A program made the position numbers and the translations under genes. Of a DNA stretch of 39,258 nt, positions 30,156 through 39,236 are shown piece by piece. The stretch spans positions 1-39,258 of the forward strand of contig CADCOC010000130.1 of assembly GCA_902802945.1 (NCBI GenBank), written 5' to 3'. Every line of letters begins with the position of its first letter. Positions within the stretch are counted from its first letter, which is position 1. Below the pieces are notes generated by a model. That model did not search any database. It was not told the DNA's origin and was given only the letters and a program-made list of their open reading frames with translations. This stretch comes from an uncultured bacterium. GTDB taxonomy: Bacteria; Verrucomicrobiota; Kiritimatiellia; RFP12; UBA1067.

Positions 30156-31295
30156 ATGAAAAAAGCGCAGAAAAACAAAACGGCATTCGGTCTTTTCTCC
30201 TTTTTTACGGGAGCTGGTTTTTTAGACCTTGGCTTTGAAGATGCTGGGTTTAAGACTATAATGGCAAATGAGATTGATCCTGATTTCTCTCGGGTTTATC
30301 TCTACTCTCGCAAAGTGATGCGAAAGGCGTTGCCTAAATTTGGACTTCAGACAGGGGATGTTTGTTGCTACTTGGAGGACGATGGAAAACGAAAAGAACT
30401 CGCCAAGAAAGTTCGAGAGGCAAAAAAGGAGAATGCGTTAGTTGGTTTTATTGGTGGGCCACCCTGCCCTGATTTCTCTATTGCCGGTAAGCAAGCGGGG
30501 TCTACAGGCAAGAACGGACGACTTTCACAGGTCTATGTGGATTTGATTTGTGCAAATAATCCAGACTTCTTTGTCTTTGAAAACGTGAAAGGATTGTGGA
30601 AGACCGCAAAACACAGAGCGTTCTTTGACGCCATTGTCAGGCAGTTACAGGCAAGTAATTATGCGGTGGACTATCGTTTGATTAATGCTTTAGAGTATGG
30701 CGCTCCACAGGATCGTGAGCGCATCATCTTGATTGGCGTTAAGGTCAAGCTATGTGTCGGTCATGTTGATCCTAAGTCTGGACGTATAACAGATTTTCCT
30801 TGGCAACGATTCATCAAGTATAAGATGGAAAAGGTGAGAGCGGCGAATTGGCCGACAACGGATGCTTTTGAGGAAAGTGCATCTCGGACAATGCCCACGG
30901 GAATAATTCCAGAACTTACAGTGGAACATTGGTTTGAAAAAAATAACGTGAATGGTCATCCTAATGCAAACGACTTCTTTGTCCCTCGTGCCGGGCTTGT
31001 GAAAATGAAGAGGATTGCTGAAGGTGACGATTCAAAGAAGTGTTTTAAGAGAGTACATAGGTGGCGTTATTCGCCAACAGCAGCATATGGAAATAATGAA
31101 GTTCATTTGCATCCATACAAGGCGCGTCGCATGTCGGTTGCCGAAACATTGGCAATACAATCACTACCGAAGCAGTTTTCATTGCCGTCGGATATCTCTT
31201 TATCGTCTAAGTTTAAAACAATAGGGAACGGGGTCCCATATTTGGCGGCATACGGAATTGCTAAAACCTTGAAGGCCTTTTTGACGAGAATTTGA
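30156..31295 (+). CDS. C5-cytosine DNA methyltransferase 2
   Basis: About 379 residues with start ATG at 30156; a TTG at 30144 is possible, and no strong ribosome site is seen. Motif I is SFFTGAGFLDLGFEDAGF, catalytic motif IV GGPPCPDFS (Cys104; PCP instead of PCQ, a known variant), motif VI FVFENVKG (139-146), motif VIII GAPQDRERI and motif X GNGVPYLAAYGIA. The target-recognition region is about 220-330. It differs strongly from methyltransferase 1, as expected if the two enzymes modify opposite strands of an asymmetric target. The gene ends 1 nt before mcrB-like, implying a single transcript. Confidence 0.93.
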   Translation: MKKAQKNKTAFGLFSFFTGAGFLDLGFEDAGFKTIMANEIDPDFSRVYLYSRKVMRKALPKFGLQTGDVCCYLEDDGKRKELAKKVREAKKENALVGFIGGPPCPDFSIAGKQAGSTGKNGRLSQVYVDLICANNPDFFVFENVKGLWKTAKHRAFFDAIVRQLQASNYAVDYRLINALEYGAPQDRERIILIGVKVKLCVGHVDPKSGRITDFPWQRFIKYKMEKVRAANWPTTDAFEESASRTMPTGIIPELTVEHWFEKNNVNGHPNANDFFVPRAGLVKMKRIAEGDDSKKCFKRVHRWRYSPTAAYGNNEVHLHPYKARRMSVAETLAIQSLPKQFSLPSDISLSSKFKTIGNGVPYLAAYGIAKTLKAFLTRI

Positions 31296-31296
31296 C

Positions 31297-34200
31297 ATGG
31301 AATATACCCTGCAGAAATTCATCAGTGATGTGTCCTCTTTGACGATAGGACAATCTTACAGCTATCCTTCCGGTAGAAATACGTTTACGATTGAAGCGAT
31401 AAATGATCAAACGGGAGCAATCGGTTTTAGGCGAGGAGTAGCATCTCATGTTTTACAAATTTCTGCTGGGATGGTTGAGAAGTTAGTCCAGGGGTTAAAC
31501 ACAAAGGCACCCGTTCGTGTAGAAAACTTATATTCAGGTGGTGGTAATGCGCGGTCGGCTATTGAAGCAATCGCGGCAAATACGCCAGAGGTTTTTCTTT
31601 GCTGGATTGATGGGAAAAAATATATTTTCTGGGATCCAGATAAAAAGCATGAACCAGGAACGATAGTTGAAGCACCCCCTCCGATTGTTGCCGCCGCTCC
31701 AGTAACGGTTACATCAGCAATTCTAGCTCTAAAGCAGTTGGTACCACAATATCCTGAGAATGAAACGGATACTCTCACAGGATGGTTGAATCGTTTGGAG
31801 TCCTCTACTAATGTCGATCTTACAGAAGAATTCCGAGAATGGTTAAGGATTGAATATAAAGATAAAGACGGTGAACACATTAAGCCTAATTCGGTGAGTA
31901 GTTATGTTAATGCGCTTTTGTATTTGACAGATAATGAGAGTTATCCTGGGCGCTATGATGTCAGAAGTGTTACGTACTGGTACAATATGTATCATTTTCT
32001 TTATGGTTGTGATGGGGCGTCTGTATTTACTGTCTCGGAAGAAAGTGAGTTAAAAAAACGCTATGCTAACATTATTGCAGCAGTCAATCTTGAAAATGCC
32101 CCTGAGGGCGTTGATGTAAACAAGTTCAATGAAGTTAAAGCGTGGTGTCAAGAGCCTAAGACCAAAAAGAGCGGGTGGATTAAGTCGGCATTTAACCGCT
32201 ATTTCGATTTCCTTGAATGGCGTAAAGCACGAAAGAATAAAGCTGGGCCGAAGGTCTCCACCTCGGATTTGCTGACTGTAGCGTTGAAGATGTTTGCGGC
32301 GAAGCGGAAGGATGACGGCGAAGGAGGTTGGTTCAAATCTGGGCGCGAGGTGAATGGTCGCATTCGCGAATATTTCGATCCGTTGACCGTAACGGCGTTA
32401 CAGGCGTTTGATGACGCGAAGATCGAAGAGTTGTTCTGCGGCAAGAAGGGCGCGGACGGCAAGGTCGAGCTTGAAACGATGTGGTCTGGCAAGCCGGGCA
32501 TGGGATGGGCCAATATCAAGCCGAAGACACCGCAGGAGACGCAGGATGTTCGCGAGTTCCTCTGTAAGTTAAAGACCGATCCCGGCGTCGTGGCGGCATT
32601 CAGGCAACCGGGCTTCGTGCGTCCCAATGGATTCGGCCCCAGCGTCATTTCCGAATTGCTGATGAAATTCCACCCAGAGAGTTGCATCAAGCACGGCGAG
32701 GTCGGGCACAAGGTACTGATGTGGCTTGGCATGATCGATTCGGCATGGAACCGTGAATATTCCGACGGCGACTACAAGCAGGTCTGCGGCGCGGCGGCAA
32801 AGATCATCGCGAAGATGAAGGCGATGAACATTCCCCGCCAGATCAACGCCGATGGCAACGAGGACGCGTCACCGCCCGACTACCTCACGGTAAACGAGTT
32901 TATCTGGTTCGTCCACGAGTACAAAGACACAATTTCAAAAGAATGCGAGGCTAAGATGATGAAGAAGGCTGACTATTCCCAAGCCACTAGCAAGCCGGCG
33001 GGAAAGAAACCAAAGGTGGATTTCGGCAATGCCGAGGATGTGGTGCTCCTGCGCCTGGCGGCGGCGCTCCGGGCGAAGCCATTTGCGATCCTTGCCGGTC
33101 ACTCAGGCACCGGCAAGAGCCGCATGGTGCGCAAGCTTGCCTACATGACATGTGCATGGGGCGGTTACAAGGCTCTTCTGGAGGGCGCAGACGGCAAGCC
33201 CGCCGCCACGCCCGGCAACTTCTGCATGGTACAGGTGAAGCCCAACTGGCACGACTCGACCGATCTCCTCGGGTATTACTCCGAGATCGGGTCTGCGTTC
33301 CGCACGACTGACTTTGTGAAGTTCATTTGCAAGGCATACGCCTACCCTGACGTGCCGTTCTTCGTGTGTCTGGACGAGATGAACCTTGCGCCCGTTGAGC
33401 AGTATTTCGCCGAATACCTGAGTGCAATCGAGAGCCGTAAGGTAAAGGATGATGCTGAGTTTCTTGATGGTAATGGGGACGAGAAGACGGGGCCCAAGGT
33501 GATCACGGACACGCTTTTGGATAAAAGCGTGTGGAAGAGCGCGAGCGATCTTGGGTGCGAGTTCACGCAGAGCGCGTATTGGGTTGAAAAGCACGGTCTT
33601 ACGATCCCGAGGAATCTGTTTGTGGTTGGAACCGTCAACATGGATGAGTCGACGAATCAGTTCTCGCGCAAGGTGCTGGACCGCGCGTTTACACTTGAAA
33701 TGACCGATGCCGATTTCGAACATTTCGGTGAACAGAGTCCTGAACCGTCGTATGATGACTATGCGGGTGATGATTTTGTGGAGGAACTCCTCGCAGGGAA
33801 GCTTTTTGCGAGCGACTTGACTACGGATCACAAGCTCAAGCCTACCCAGGTCACCAACCTGAACAAGCTCAAGCCGATTCTGGCGGATACTTCATTCGTC
33901 GTTGCCTATCGTTTCGCCAACGAGTATGCGCTTTACGAGGACGCGCTGGAGAAGATGCTTTCGCAGTTCGATTCTTCGACTGGCGCCGGTGGTGCGTCCG
34001 CAGGAACTTCGGCAGGAGCGGCCGAGGCTCCGGCGGCAGATGGCGCGACTCAGCCGGCGACTGGTGCAGAGGGAGCGGCGCAACCAGCGGCGGCAGATGG
34101 TACACAGCAGTCTGGGGCTGAGGGAGCAGGTAACTCGCAAGGGGCCGCTTCTCCTTCTGCGAAGCCAGAGGCGTTCGATGACATGATTCTCATGAAGCTC

Positions 34201-34383
34201 TTGCCACGAATAACTGGCGATGCGGAATTGGTCTTGAAGATCTTCGCGGGGGATGAAAGCGCGAAGCTAGATGACGCCAACGTGAAGGGCCTCGCCGGGT
34301 TGTTGGAGAAGAAGGGCGCCAGTTTCAATAAGATGAAAGAAATAGTCAAACGTGGCGGCACGTCCTTGACGTTCTGGCCGTAA
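31297..34383 (+). CDS. mcrB-like: McrB-like AAA+ restriction subunit with large N-terminal extension
   Basis: 1028 residues. The AAA+ motor is McrB-like: Walker A GHSGTGKSRM (601-610), Walker B PFFVCLDEMNLAP (about 686-698) and the McrB-type sensor VVGTVNMDESTNQFSRKVLDRAF (about 777-799, split here by motif). McrB-class motors power DNA translocation and activate a McrC-type nuclease. The 600-residue N-terminal part is not recognised and probably reads the DNA target; residues 150-310 are helical. Ala/Gly-rich low-complexity sequence (about 893-960) interrupts the C-terminal lid region. GC content jumps near residue 318 (nt 32250), suggesting a chimeric gene. It overlaps neighbours closely: 1 nt after methyltransferase 2, 9 nt before mcrC-like. 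Confidence 0.85.
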   Translation: MEYTLQKFISDVSSLTIGQSYSYPSGRNTFTIEAINDQTGAIGFRRGVASHVLQISAGMVEKLVQGLNTKAPVRVENLYSGGGNARSAIEAIAANTPEVFLCWIDGKKYIFWDPDKKHEPGTIVEAPPPIVAAAPVTVTSAILALKQLVPQYPENETDTLTGWLNRLESSTNVDLTEEFREWLRIEYKDKDGEHIKPNSVSSYVNALLYLTDNESYPGRYDVRSVTYWYNMYHFLYGCDGASVFTVSEESELKKRYANIIAAVNLENAPEGVDVNKFNEVKAWCQEPKTKKSGWIKSAFNRYFDFLEWRKARKNKAGPKVSTSDLLTVALKMFAAKRKDDGEGGWFKSGREVNGRIREYFDPLTVTALQAFDDAKIEELFCGKKGADGKVELETMWSGKPGMGWANIKPKTPQETQDVREFLCKLKTDPGVVAAFRQPGFVRPNGFGPSVISELLMKFHPESCIKHGEVGHKVLMWLGMIDSAWNREYSDGDYKQVCGAAAKIIAKMKAMNIPRQINADGNEDASPPDYLTVNEFIWFVHEYKDTISKECEAKMMKKADYSQATSKPAGKKPKVDFGNAEDVVLLRLAAALRAKPFAILAGHSGTGKSRMVRKLAYMTCAWGGYKALLEGADGKPAATPGNFCMVQVKPNWHDSTDLLGYYSEIGSAFRTTDFVKFICKAYAYPDVPFFVCLDEMNLAPVEQYFAEYLSAIESRKVKDDAEFLDGNGDEKTGPKVITDTLLDKSVWKSASDLGCEFTQSAYWVEKHGLTIPRNLFVVGTVNMDESTNQFSRKVLDRAFTLEMTDADFEHFGEQSPEPSYDDYAGDDFVEELLAGKLFASDLTTDHKLKPTQVTNLNKLKPILADTSFVVAYRFANEYALYEDALEKMLSQFDSSTGAGGASAGTSAGAAEAPAADGATQPATGAEGAAQPAAADGTQQSGAEGAGNSQGAASPSAKPEAFDDMILMKLLPRITGDAELVLKIFAGDESAKLDDANVKGLAGLLEKKGASFNKMKEIVKRGGTSLTFWP
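33976..34170 (+). other. Ala/Gly-rich low-complexity segment in McrB-like protein
   Basis: A run of about 65 residues made largely of Ala, Gly, Ser, Thr, Gln, Glu and Pro with no repeated unit of fixed length. It probably forms a flexible linker between the AAA+ core and the final 75 residues. Confidence 0.8.
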
Positions 34384-34392
34384 AGGAATGAG

Positions 34393-36609
34393 TTGTTAGG
34401 TGTGAAATCCGTCGTCTTCCAATTTAAGATACCGGGTGTCTTGACTATCCGCATTACCGGCTCGAACGAGGGGCGGTTCGGGCGGTATTGCACGCGCATT
34501 GGCAAGGCAGAAAGCGAAGACGGCGCACGGGTCGATTATTCGTCGAATGTGTCGGGGAAATGGACGATCGCGGGAGGTACGGAGACGGAACTGCTGAGAG
34601 AGGTGCGGGATGTTCCGGTCATGTATGAATCGGTCTATCAGGTGAGATGCAACTTCGACGAGGGCGCGAATGTTTCCGATGCGTATGTCTTCCACGAGAT
34701 GAAGAGCGTTGCGGACGAATTCTACTTTGAAGACGGACTGCTGGACGGACGCTTGGATTTCGTGAACGCGCCTGGGCGTTTTACGTTTGACATCGTCTAT
34801 GTGACGCGGGGCAGAGAGGAACGGCTGCGCCTTGTGTGGTGGGTTGTTTCCGAGAAGATTGACGTCGTGCATGACGCGAAGACCATCAAAGAGGTCATCG
34901 AGAAAGAGAACCGTGGTTTTGTCTATGCGTTCCTGTCGCAGACGAAAAACAGGGCCGGACTATCCACTGCCAAGCTCAGCAACGAGGGGGAATGGCTGGA
35001 CATTTTCCGCAAGTTTGTCGAACCATACAAGGCGGCAGTTGACTATGTGATCCATTCGCCGCACCTTCGATACCAGCCGAAAGTCCAGTTCGAGCGCGCC
35101 GACCGGATCAAGCGATGGACGCCGCAGCTCGCGAACCGATACAACCGCTTGGACGGCGACCAGAAGGAACGTTATCTTTTTCGTACCGAACATGTCCAGC
35201 CGGTACTCGACACAACGGAGAACAGATTCGTCCTTTTCACCTTGCAGAAGATTGCCGCACGGCTTGATCTGTTGTCTGAGCAATGCAAGAAGGCGTCCGA
35301 AGTCGCCGACAAGTACGCTGAGCAGCTTTCGCGCTGGAGTGCGTCTCTGCGCCAGTTCGCAAGAAATCCATTCTTCAGGAAGATAGGCAGGTTTGCTGGA
35401 TTTCGGCAGGAGAATCTCGTGCTTCTCCGCAAGCGTGGCTATGCGAAGATATTCGAGACATGGGTGTCCTTGCAGCATGCGATCGACATAACGGGCGGGG
35501 CGCTTGACGCCGGAAATCGCCCCATCTGGAAACTTTATGAGTTCTGGTGCTACTTGGAGATTCGTAATTACTTACGGGATGTACAGGGATTTGAGTTGGA
35601 TGAAGCGCGCAGTGGGCTTGGATCTCTTGAGAAGATAGAGGATATCTTTGCGGAAGAGAATGCCGATGCGGATGAGGATGGAACGCAGCATGAAAAGGGC
35701 GGGAACAAGTGCGAGCACGTGTTCAACGATACGGCCAAGGGACGAACGATCACGCTAACCTACCAGCAGTCGTACAGTAATGCGAACGGGGCGGATGATG
35801 ATGGGAAGAAGTCCGCGCACATCGTCGAGCAGATACCCGATATAGTCATGACGATCCGCGAGAACGGAAGCGGGAACGAATACACGTACCTTTTTGACGC
35901 CAAGTACCAGATCATGTCCTTGCCGAGCGCGGCGAAACCCGAGACGGACGCGGCTCCGTACAGGACAATCAACGAGATGCACCGATACCGCGATGCGATT
36001 CTCTATCGGCGGCAAAAGGCCAGCGGAGACGATAAAGGGAAATTGACCCATGAGGTCATAGGCGCTTATGTCCTTTATCCGGGACGGCCAGCCAAGTCGT
36101 TCAATTACAAGAGATTCATTGAAGAGGAAAACATAGGGGCCATACCGCTTCTTCCGGGCACCGACGGCACGAAGATTCTGTACGAGTTCCTTGATTATGT
36201 CCTAAAGCATCAAGACGCCCAGTCGCACCTTGGAACGGCAATACCCACGCGCGGCACCACGATGGTGGTTGGCGAGGCGGTTGGAGCGGGCGAGATTGTA
36301 CAGGCTGCTGTTCTTTCCAATGCAGGAGTGGAGAAAGTCTTGAAGACATTCAGATGTCCAGTCATCAAGGCCCCAGGTGCTGATCATTCGCTCTTTAAGC
36401 AGATCAGAATCACACGTCCGGGTCAGCCAGATATAATCCTTGAAGTTGATAGGGCAGTGCCAGTGCGGGCTGCGGATAACAATGACTTGACATGTTTTTA
36501 TTTGTCGAGCGGACAAGACTATCTGATTTACGGGGTCAAGGGCGCACATGTTGAAGCTGCTGGCATAGAGCAGAGCTCGCGCGCCCGGAGAGAGGCGAAC
36601 ATCACTTGA
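34393..36609 (+). CDS. mcrC-like: McrC-like nuclease (DUF2357, PD-(D/E)XK)
   Basis: 738 residues with a TTG start at 34393, supported by AAAGGA 5 nt upstream; the nearby ATG at 34388 reaches a stop after three codons. The N-terminal half is DUF2357-like (beta-rich, then a helical region around 230-330 with RYLFRTEHVQPVLDTTENRF). The C-terminal half carries a PD-(D/E)XK nuclease core: Asp483 in EQIPDIVMTI and DAK at 502-504 in YLFDAKYQ, preceded by KLYEFWCYLEI. These residues should bind metal and cut DNA. A C-terminal extension (about 610-738) is not recognised. Homologous to R2-type subunits of LlaJI-class systems, working with the McrB-like motor. Confidence 0.85.
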   Translation: MLGVKSVVFQFKIPGVLTIRITGSNEGRFGRYCTRIGKAESEDGARVDYSSNVSGKWTIAGGTETELLREVRDVPVMYESVYQVRCNFDEGANVSDAYVFHEMKSVADEFYFEDGLLDGRLDFVNAPGRFTFDIVYVTRGREERLRLVWWVVSEKIDVVHDAKTIKEVIEKENRGFVYAFLSQTKNRAGLSTAKLSNEGEWLDIFRKFVEPYKAAVDYVIHSPHLRYQPKVQFERADRIKRWTPQLANRYNRLDGDQKERYLFRTEHVQPVLDTTENRFVLFTLQKIAARLDLLSEQCKKASEVADKYAEQLSRWSASLRQFARNPFFRKIGRFAGFRQENLVLLRKRGYAKIFETWVSLQHAIDITGGALDAGNRPIWKLYEFWCYLEIRNYLRDVQGFELDEARSGLGSLEKIEDIFAEENADADEDGTQHEKGGNKCEHVFNDTAKGRTITLTYQQSYSNANGADDDGKKSAHIVEQIPDIVMTIRENGSGNEYTYLFDAKYQIMSLPSAAKPETDAAPYRTINEMHRYRDAILYRRQKASGDDKGKLTHEVIGAYVLYPGRPAKSFNYKRFIEEENIGAIPLLPGTDGTKILYEFLDYVLKHQDAQSHLGTAIPTRGTTMVVGEAVGAGEIVQAAVLSNAGVEKVLKTFRCPVIKAPGADHSLFKQIRITRPGQPDIILEVDRAVPVRAADNNDLTCFYLSSGQDYLIYGVKGAHVEAAGIEQSSRARREANIT

Positions 36610-36610
36610 T

Positions 36611-36645
36611 ACGGGATTTGTGAAGATTCGTCATGGGAATCCCGT
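36611..36645. promoter_or_regulatory. Inverted repeat between mcrC-like and helicase genes
   Basis: ACGGGATT (36611-36618) and AATCCCGT (36638-36645) are complementary across a 19-nt loop, followed by TTCGTCATAAG. It may be a weak terminator or an operator for the helicase gene, which lies 83 nt downstream of the mcrC-like stop. Confidence 0.35.
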
Positions 36646-36692
36646 TTCGTCATAAGACCGTTTATGGTTAATCACATGGTAGGAACATGGTA

Positions 36693-39212
36693 ATGGCAAT
36701 AGATGTATTCGCGAAGATGAGTGCTCTGACGCATCGACTGCTGCCAGAATTACAGTGCGCGATTGATCGTGTTCTAAGTGCGAGGTCGCGGGACTATTGG
36801 CATACTCATGTACTGTCCAACTTGCGCCCGGAGGACAAAAGGTTCTGGGGAAAGGACGGTGTGACGTCGGTCGAAGACCTTGATTTGCAGGGTGTAGTAA
36901 AAGTAATTGAATCGAACTTTGCCGTTTTCATGTCGGCGTGTGGCGATCATTATTCTCTGAGGGATCTGTATGCCGTAAAGAAAATGCGTAATACGTACGC
37001 GCATGACAACGGATCGCTGCCTATTGAGGCCGCCCTCCTTCATATCCCCATAATAAGGAAATTGACCCAATGGCTACGGCTCCCGAAAGACAAACTTGAC
37101 CTTGTCGAGCGCATGAAAGAGGAACTCGAGGGGGCCGAGAATCCTCCGCCGTATAAGATTCAAGTGTCGCCTGTCGCGCATCCAGGGAAGACAATTCCTT
37201 CGATTGAAATTGTCATGACGGAACGATGCGCTACGCAACTTACGAAAATACCTGAGGGTAACAAAGGCGTTGTAACGCGGGCAATGGTCAATATCTTCCA
37301 GAGAAAAGATGGACCTGTACTGACAAAGTTTGGACAACGCATCTATGCCGCTGAACTGCAAGGCGGGTATGCGGCCATTCTGTATAACACGCCGGCAGAC
37401 GAGTACATTTCCGTTTCCATTGAACCGATCACCACTTACAGGGAATGGATAAACGCCCACTCTGTGACTTATGATTCAGAATCGGGGCACATGGCGATTA
37501 CGCACGTCATTTCCGAAGGCGGAACCAAGTCAGAAGAAATGACCTGGACAAGCGATCTTGTGGGTAATGAACAGGAGCTCCCCGACCATGGTGGCGGCGC
37601 TGTCACTTACGATCCGGAGGCGGCAGAATCGCGCACGTTCAGCAAGATGTTGAAAAAGAATCCTGAGCGCAGGTCAGGATTCAAAGTGCTTGACGATGCG
37701 CTCTACCGAAAGATGCTCGATGGAACGTTGGAGAATTGGCAAGTGTATCTGCATCCGGACCAGTTGAGGGCTGTTGAAATGGATACCGAGGGTCCAATGA
37801 TGGTCAAGGGGCCAGCCGGCACGGGTAAGACAGTGGTTGTTGTTCACAGGGCGAAGTGGCTTTTGGAAAACAAATTCACCGGAAATGAACGCATTCTGAT
37901 AACGACATTCAACAAGTCCCTTGAGTTTGCCATAAACGAGATGCTGAAGCGTATTTGCACTCAGGAACAGATGCGTCGTCTAGATGTGCTTTATTTTGAT
38001 CAGTGGCTTCAAGACGCATGGAAGAAAATGGGCGGCAAGAAGATTTTGTATCGAGAAGAAGATATAAAATCCGATGACAACTTGTTTCGTCTTACACTTA
38101 GTTTATTTAGATTACAGGGATTGGTGAATGTAGATCGAGACGACGATTTCATTGAGCGGGAATATGATACGGTAATTCAGGAATATGGGATTCGAAGCGA
38201 GGCGGACTACTTGAAGGCGGTTCGCCCGAAGAAACTGGGGCTGTTGAAACAAGAGGAACGCAGCAAACTCTGGAAGTTGTTCCAGAAGATCAATGGCGAT
38301 CCATTTGATGAAAACGTGCAACCCCATAACACATCGACAAGAATGCGTGTTATTAACCACGTAACTAAGGCCATCCTTGCACGAAAGTACGGAATTGCCG
38401 ATGAATATGCCGCTGTTCTTGTCGACGAGTCCCAGGACATGGGAGCTGCGGAATACAGATTATTTGGTGCGTTGACCGGTAACAACTCGTCACATGAGAA
38501 TGCCAATTCGTTGCTTTTTGCGGGCGATGGTCATCAGCGCATATATGGGCGCATGGGTTCGTTGATAAGTTGTGGAATCAATGTACGCGGTGCTCGTACC
38601 ATTTCGCTTAAGAAGTGTTATCGCAGTTCAAGGGCCATCAAGCGCTATGCGGAGAGTATCTTGACTGGGGTCAGAAATGTTGACATGGATGATGTGGAAG
38701 AAACGTTCGCCGGTACGGATGCCATTGAAGAAGGAATCCCTCCAGTTGAATGTTTCGGCATGGGTAAAGATTATAGTGCATTCTACAAGAACATTGCCGA
38801 TACGATAAAAGGATGGATGACTAAAGGGTCAGGATGCCTCTCGGATTATGCCGTCTTGTTACGCGAAGGAAATTTTGCCAATTCTAAGACGTGGCGTTTA
38901 AAGAAGACAGTGGAAGGGCTCAAAAAGTTTGGGTTGGACGCCGTTGCGGTTCATGCTAGGAATCAGTTTGATAATAGCAACTCGATTAAAGTCATGACGA
39001 TGCACCGAGCCAAAGGGATGCAGTTCCACGGAGTTGTCATTATCCTTGACGGCTGGCCGCATAAACCCGATAAAGATGCGGATAGTGAGGCACGTAAAGA
39101 GAACCTTGACGATGAGAAAAAGCTGTTGTACATGGCTGTGATGCGTGCTCTGAAGTTTGGCCTCTTGGGTGGAATCCGAAAACAAGTGCGCCTGAAACTG
39201 GAGACAGCCTAA
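36693..39212 (+). CDS. HEPN - RelE-like - UvrD/Rep helicase fusion
   Basis: About 839 residues. The start at 36693 is preferred (AGGA 8 nt upstream) over the ATG at 36687. An N-terminal Swt1-type HEPN domain (about 1-125) ends in the catalytic-type motif KKMRNTYAH (R99-x4-H104). Residues about 160-250 (MTERCATQLTKIPEGNKG ... LQGGYAAILYNTPADEY) follow the RelE/ParE-like pattern that precedes UvrD-type helicases in other bacteria. The rest is a superfamily 1 helicase: Walker A GPAGTGKT (373-380), Walker B AVLVDESQD (Asp578), AGDGHQRIYGR, VMTMHRAKGMQF and LLYMAVMRAL. It is the last gene of the operon and probably an effector or DNA-end processor. Confidence 0.85.
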   Translation: MAIDVFAKMSALTHRLLPELQCAIDRVLSARSRDYWHTHVLSNLRPEDKRFWGKDGVTSVEDLDLQGVVKVIESNFAVFMSACGDHYSLRDLYAVKKMRNTYAHDNGSLPIEAALLHIPIIRKLTQWLRLPKDKLDLVERMKEELEGAENPPPYKIQVSPVAHPGKTIPSIEIVMTERCATQLTKIPEGNKGVVTRAMVNIFQRKDGPVLTKFGQRIYAAELQGGYAAILYNTPADEYISVSIEPITTYREWINAHSVTYDSESGHMAITHVISEGGTKSEEMTWTSDLVGNEQELPDHGGGAVTYDPEAAESRTFSKMLKKNPERRSGFKVLDDALYRKMLDGTLENWQVYLHPDQLRAVEMDTEGPMMVKGPAGTGKTVVVVHRAKWLLENKFTGNERILITTFNKSLEFAINEMLKRICTQEQMRRLDVLYFDQWLQDAWKKMGGKKILYREEDIKSDDNLFRLTLSLFRLQGLVNVDRDDDFIEREYDTVIQEYGIRSEADYLKAVRPKKLGLLKQEERSKLWKLFQKINGDPFDENVQPHNTSTRMRVINHVTKAILARKYGIADEYAAVLVDESQDMGAAEYRLFGALTGNNSSHENANSLLFAGDGHQRIYGRMGSLISCGINVRGARTISLKKCYRSSRAIKRYAESILTGVRNVDMDDVEETFAGTDAIEEGIPPVECFGMGKDYSAFYKNIADTIKGWMTKGSGCLSDYAVLLREGNFANSKTWRLKKTVEGLKKFGLDAVAVHARNQFDNSNSIKVMTMHRAKGMQFHGVVIILDGWPHKPDKDADSEARKENLDDEKKLLYMAVMRALKFGLLGGIRKQVRLKLETA

Positions 39213-39236
39213 CGGCATAGTCCCAATTTCAGGCGC
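39188..39236 (+). terminator. Possible terminator-like inverted repeat
   Basis: GCGCCTGAAA (39188-39197) and TTTCAGGCGC (39227-39236) are exact complements spanning the helicase stop codon, with a 29-nt loop. The following sequence is only weakly T-rich. Confidence 0.3.

Noticed and set aside
24023..39212. BREX, DISARM or Druantia system
   Set aside because: No PglZ, BrxL, DrmA/B or large SF2 helicase genes seen; the core is two C5 methyltransferases with McrB/McrC-like proteins.
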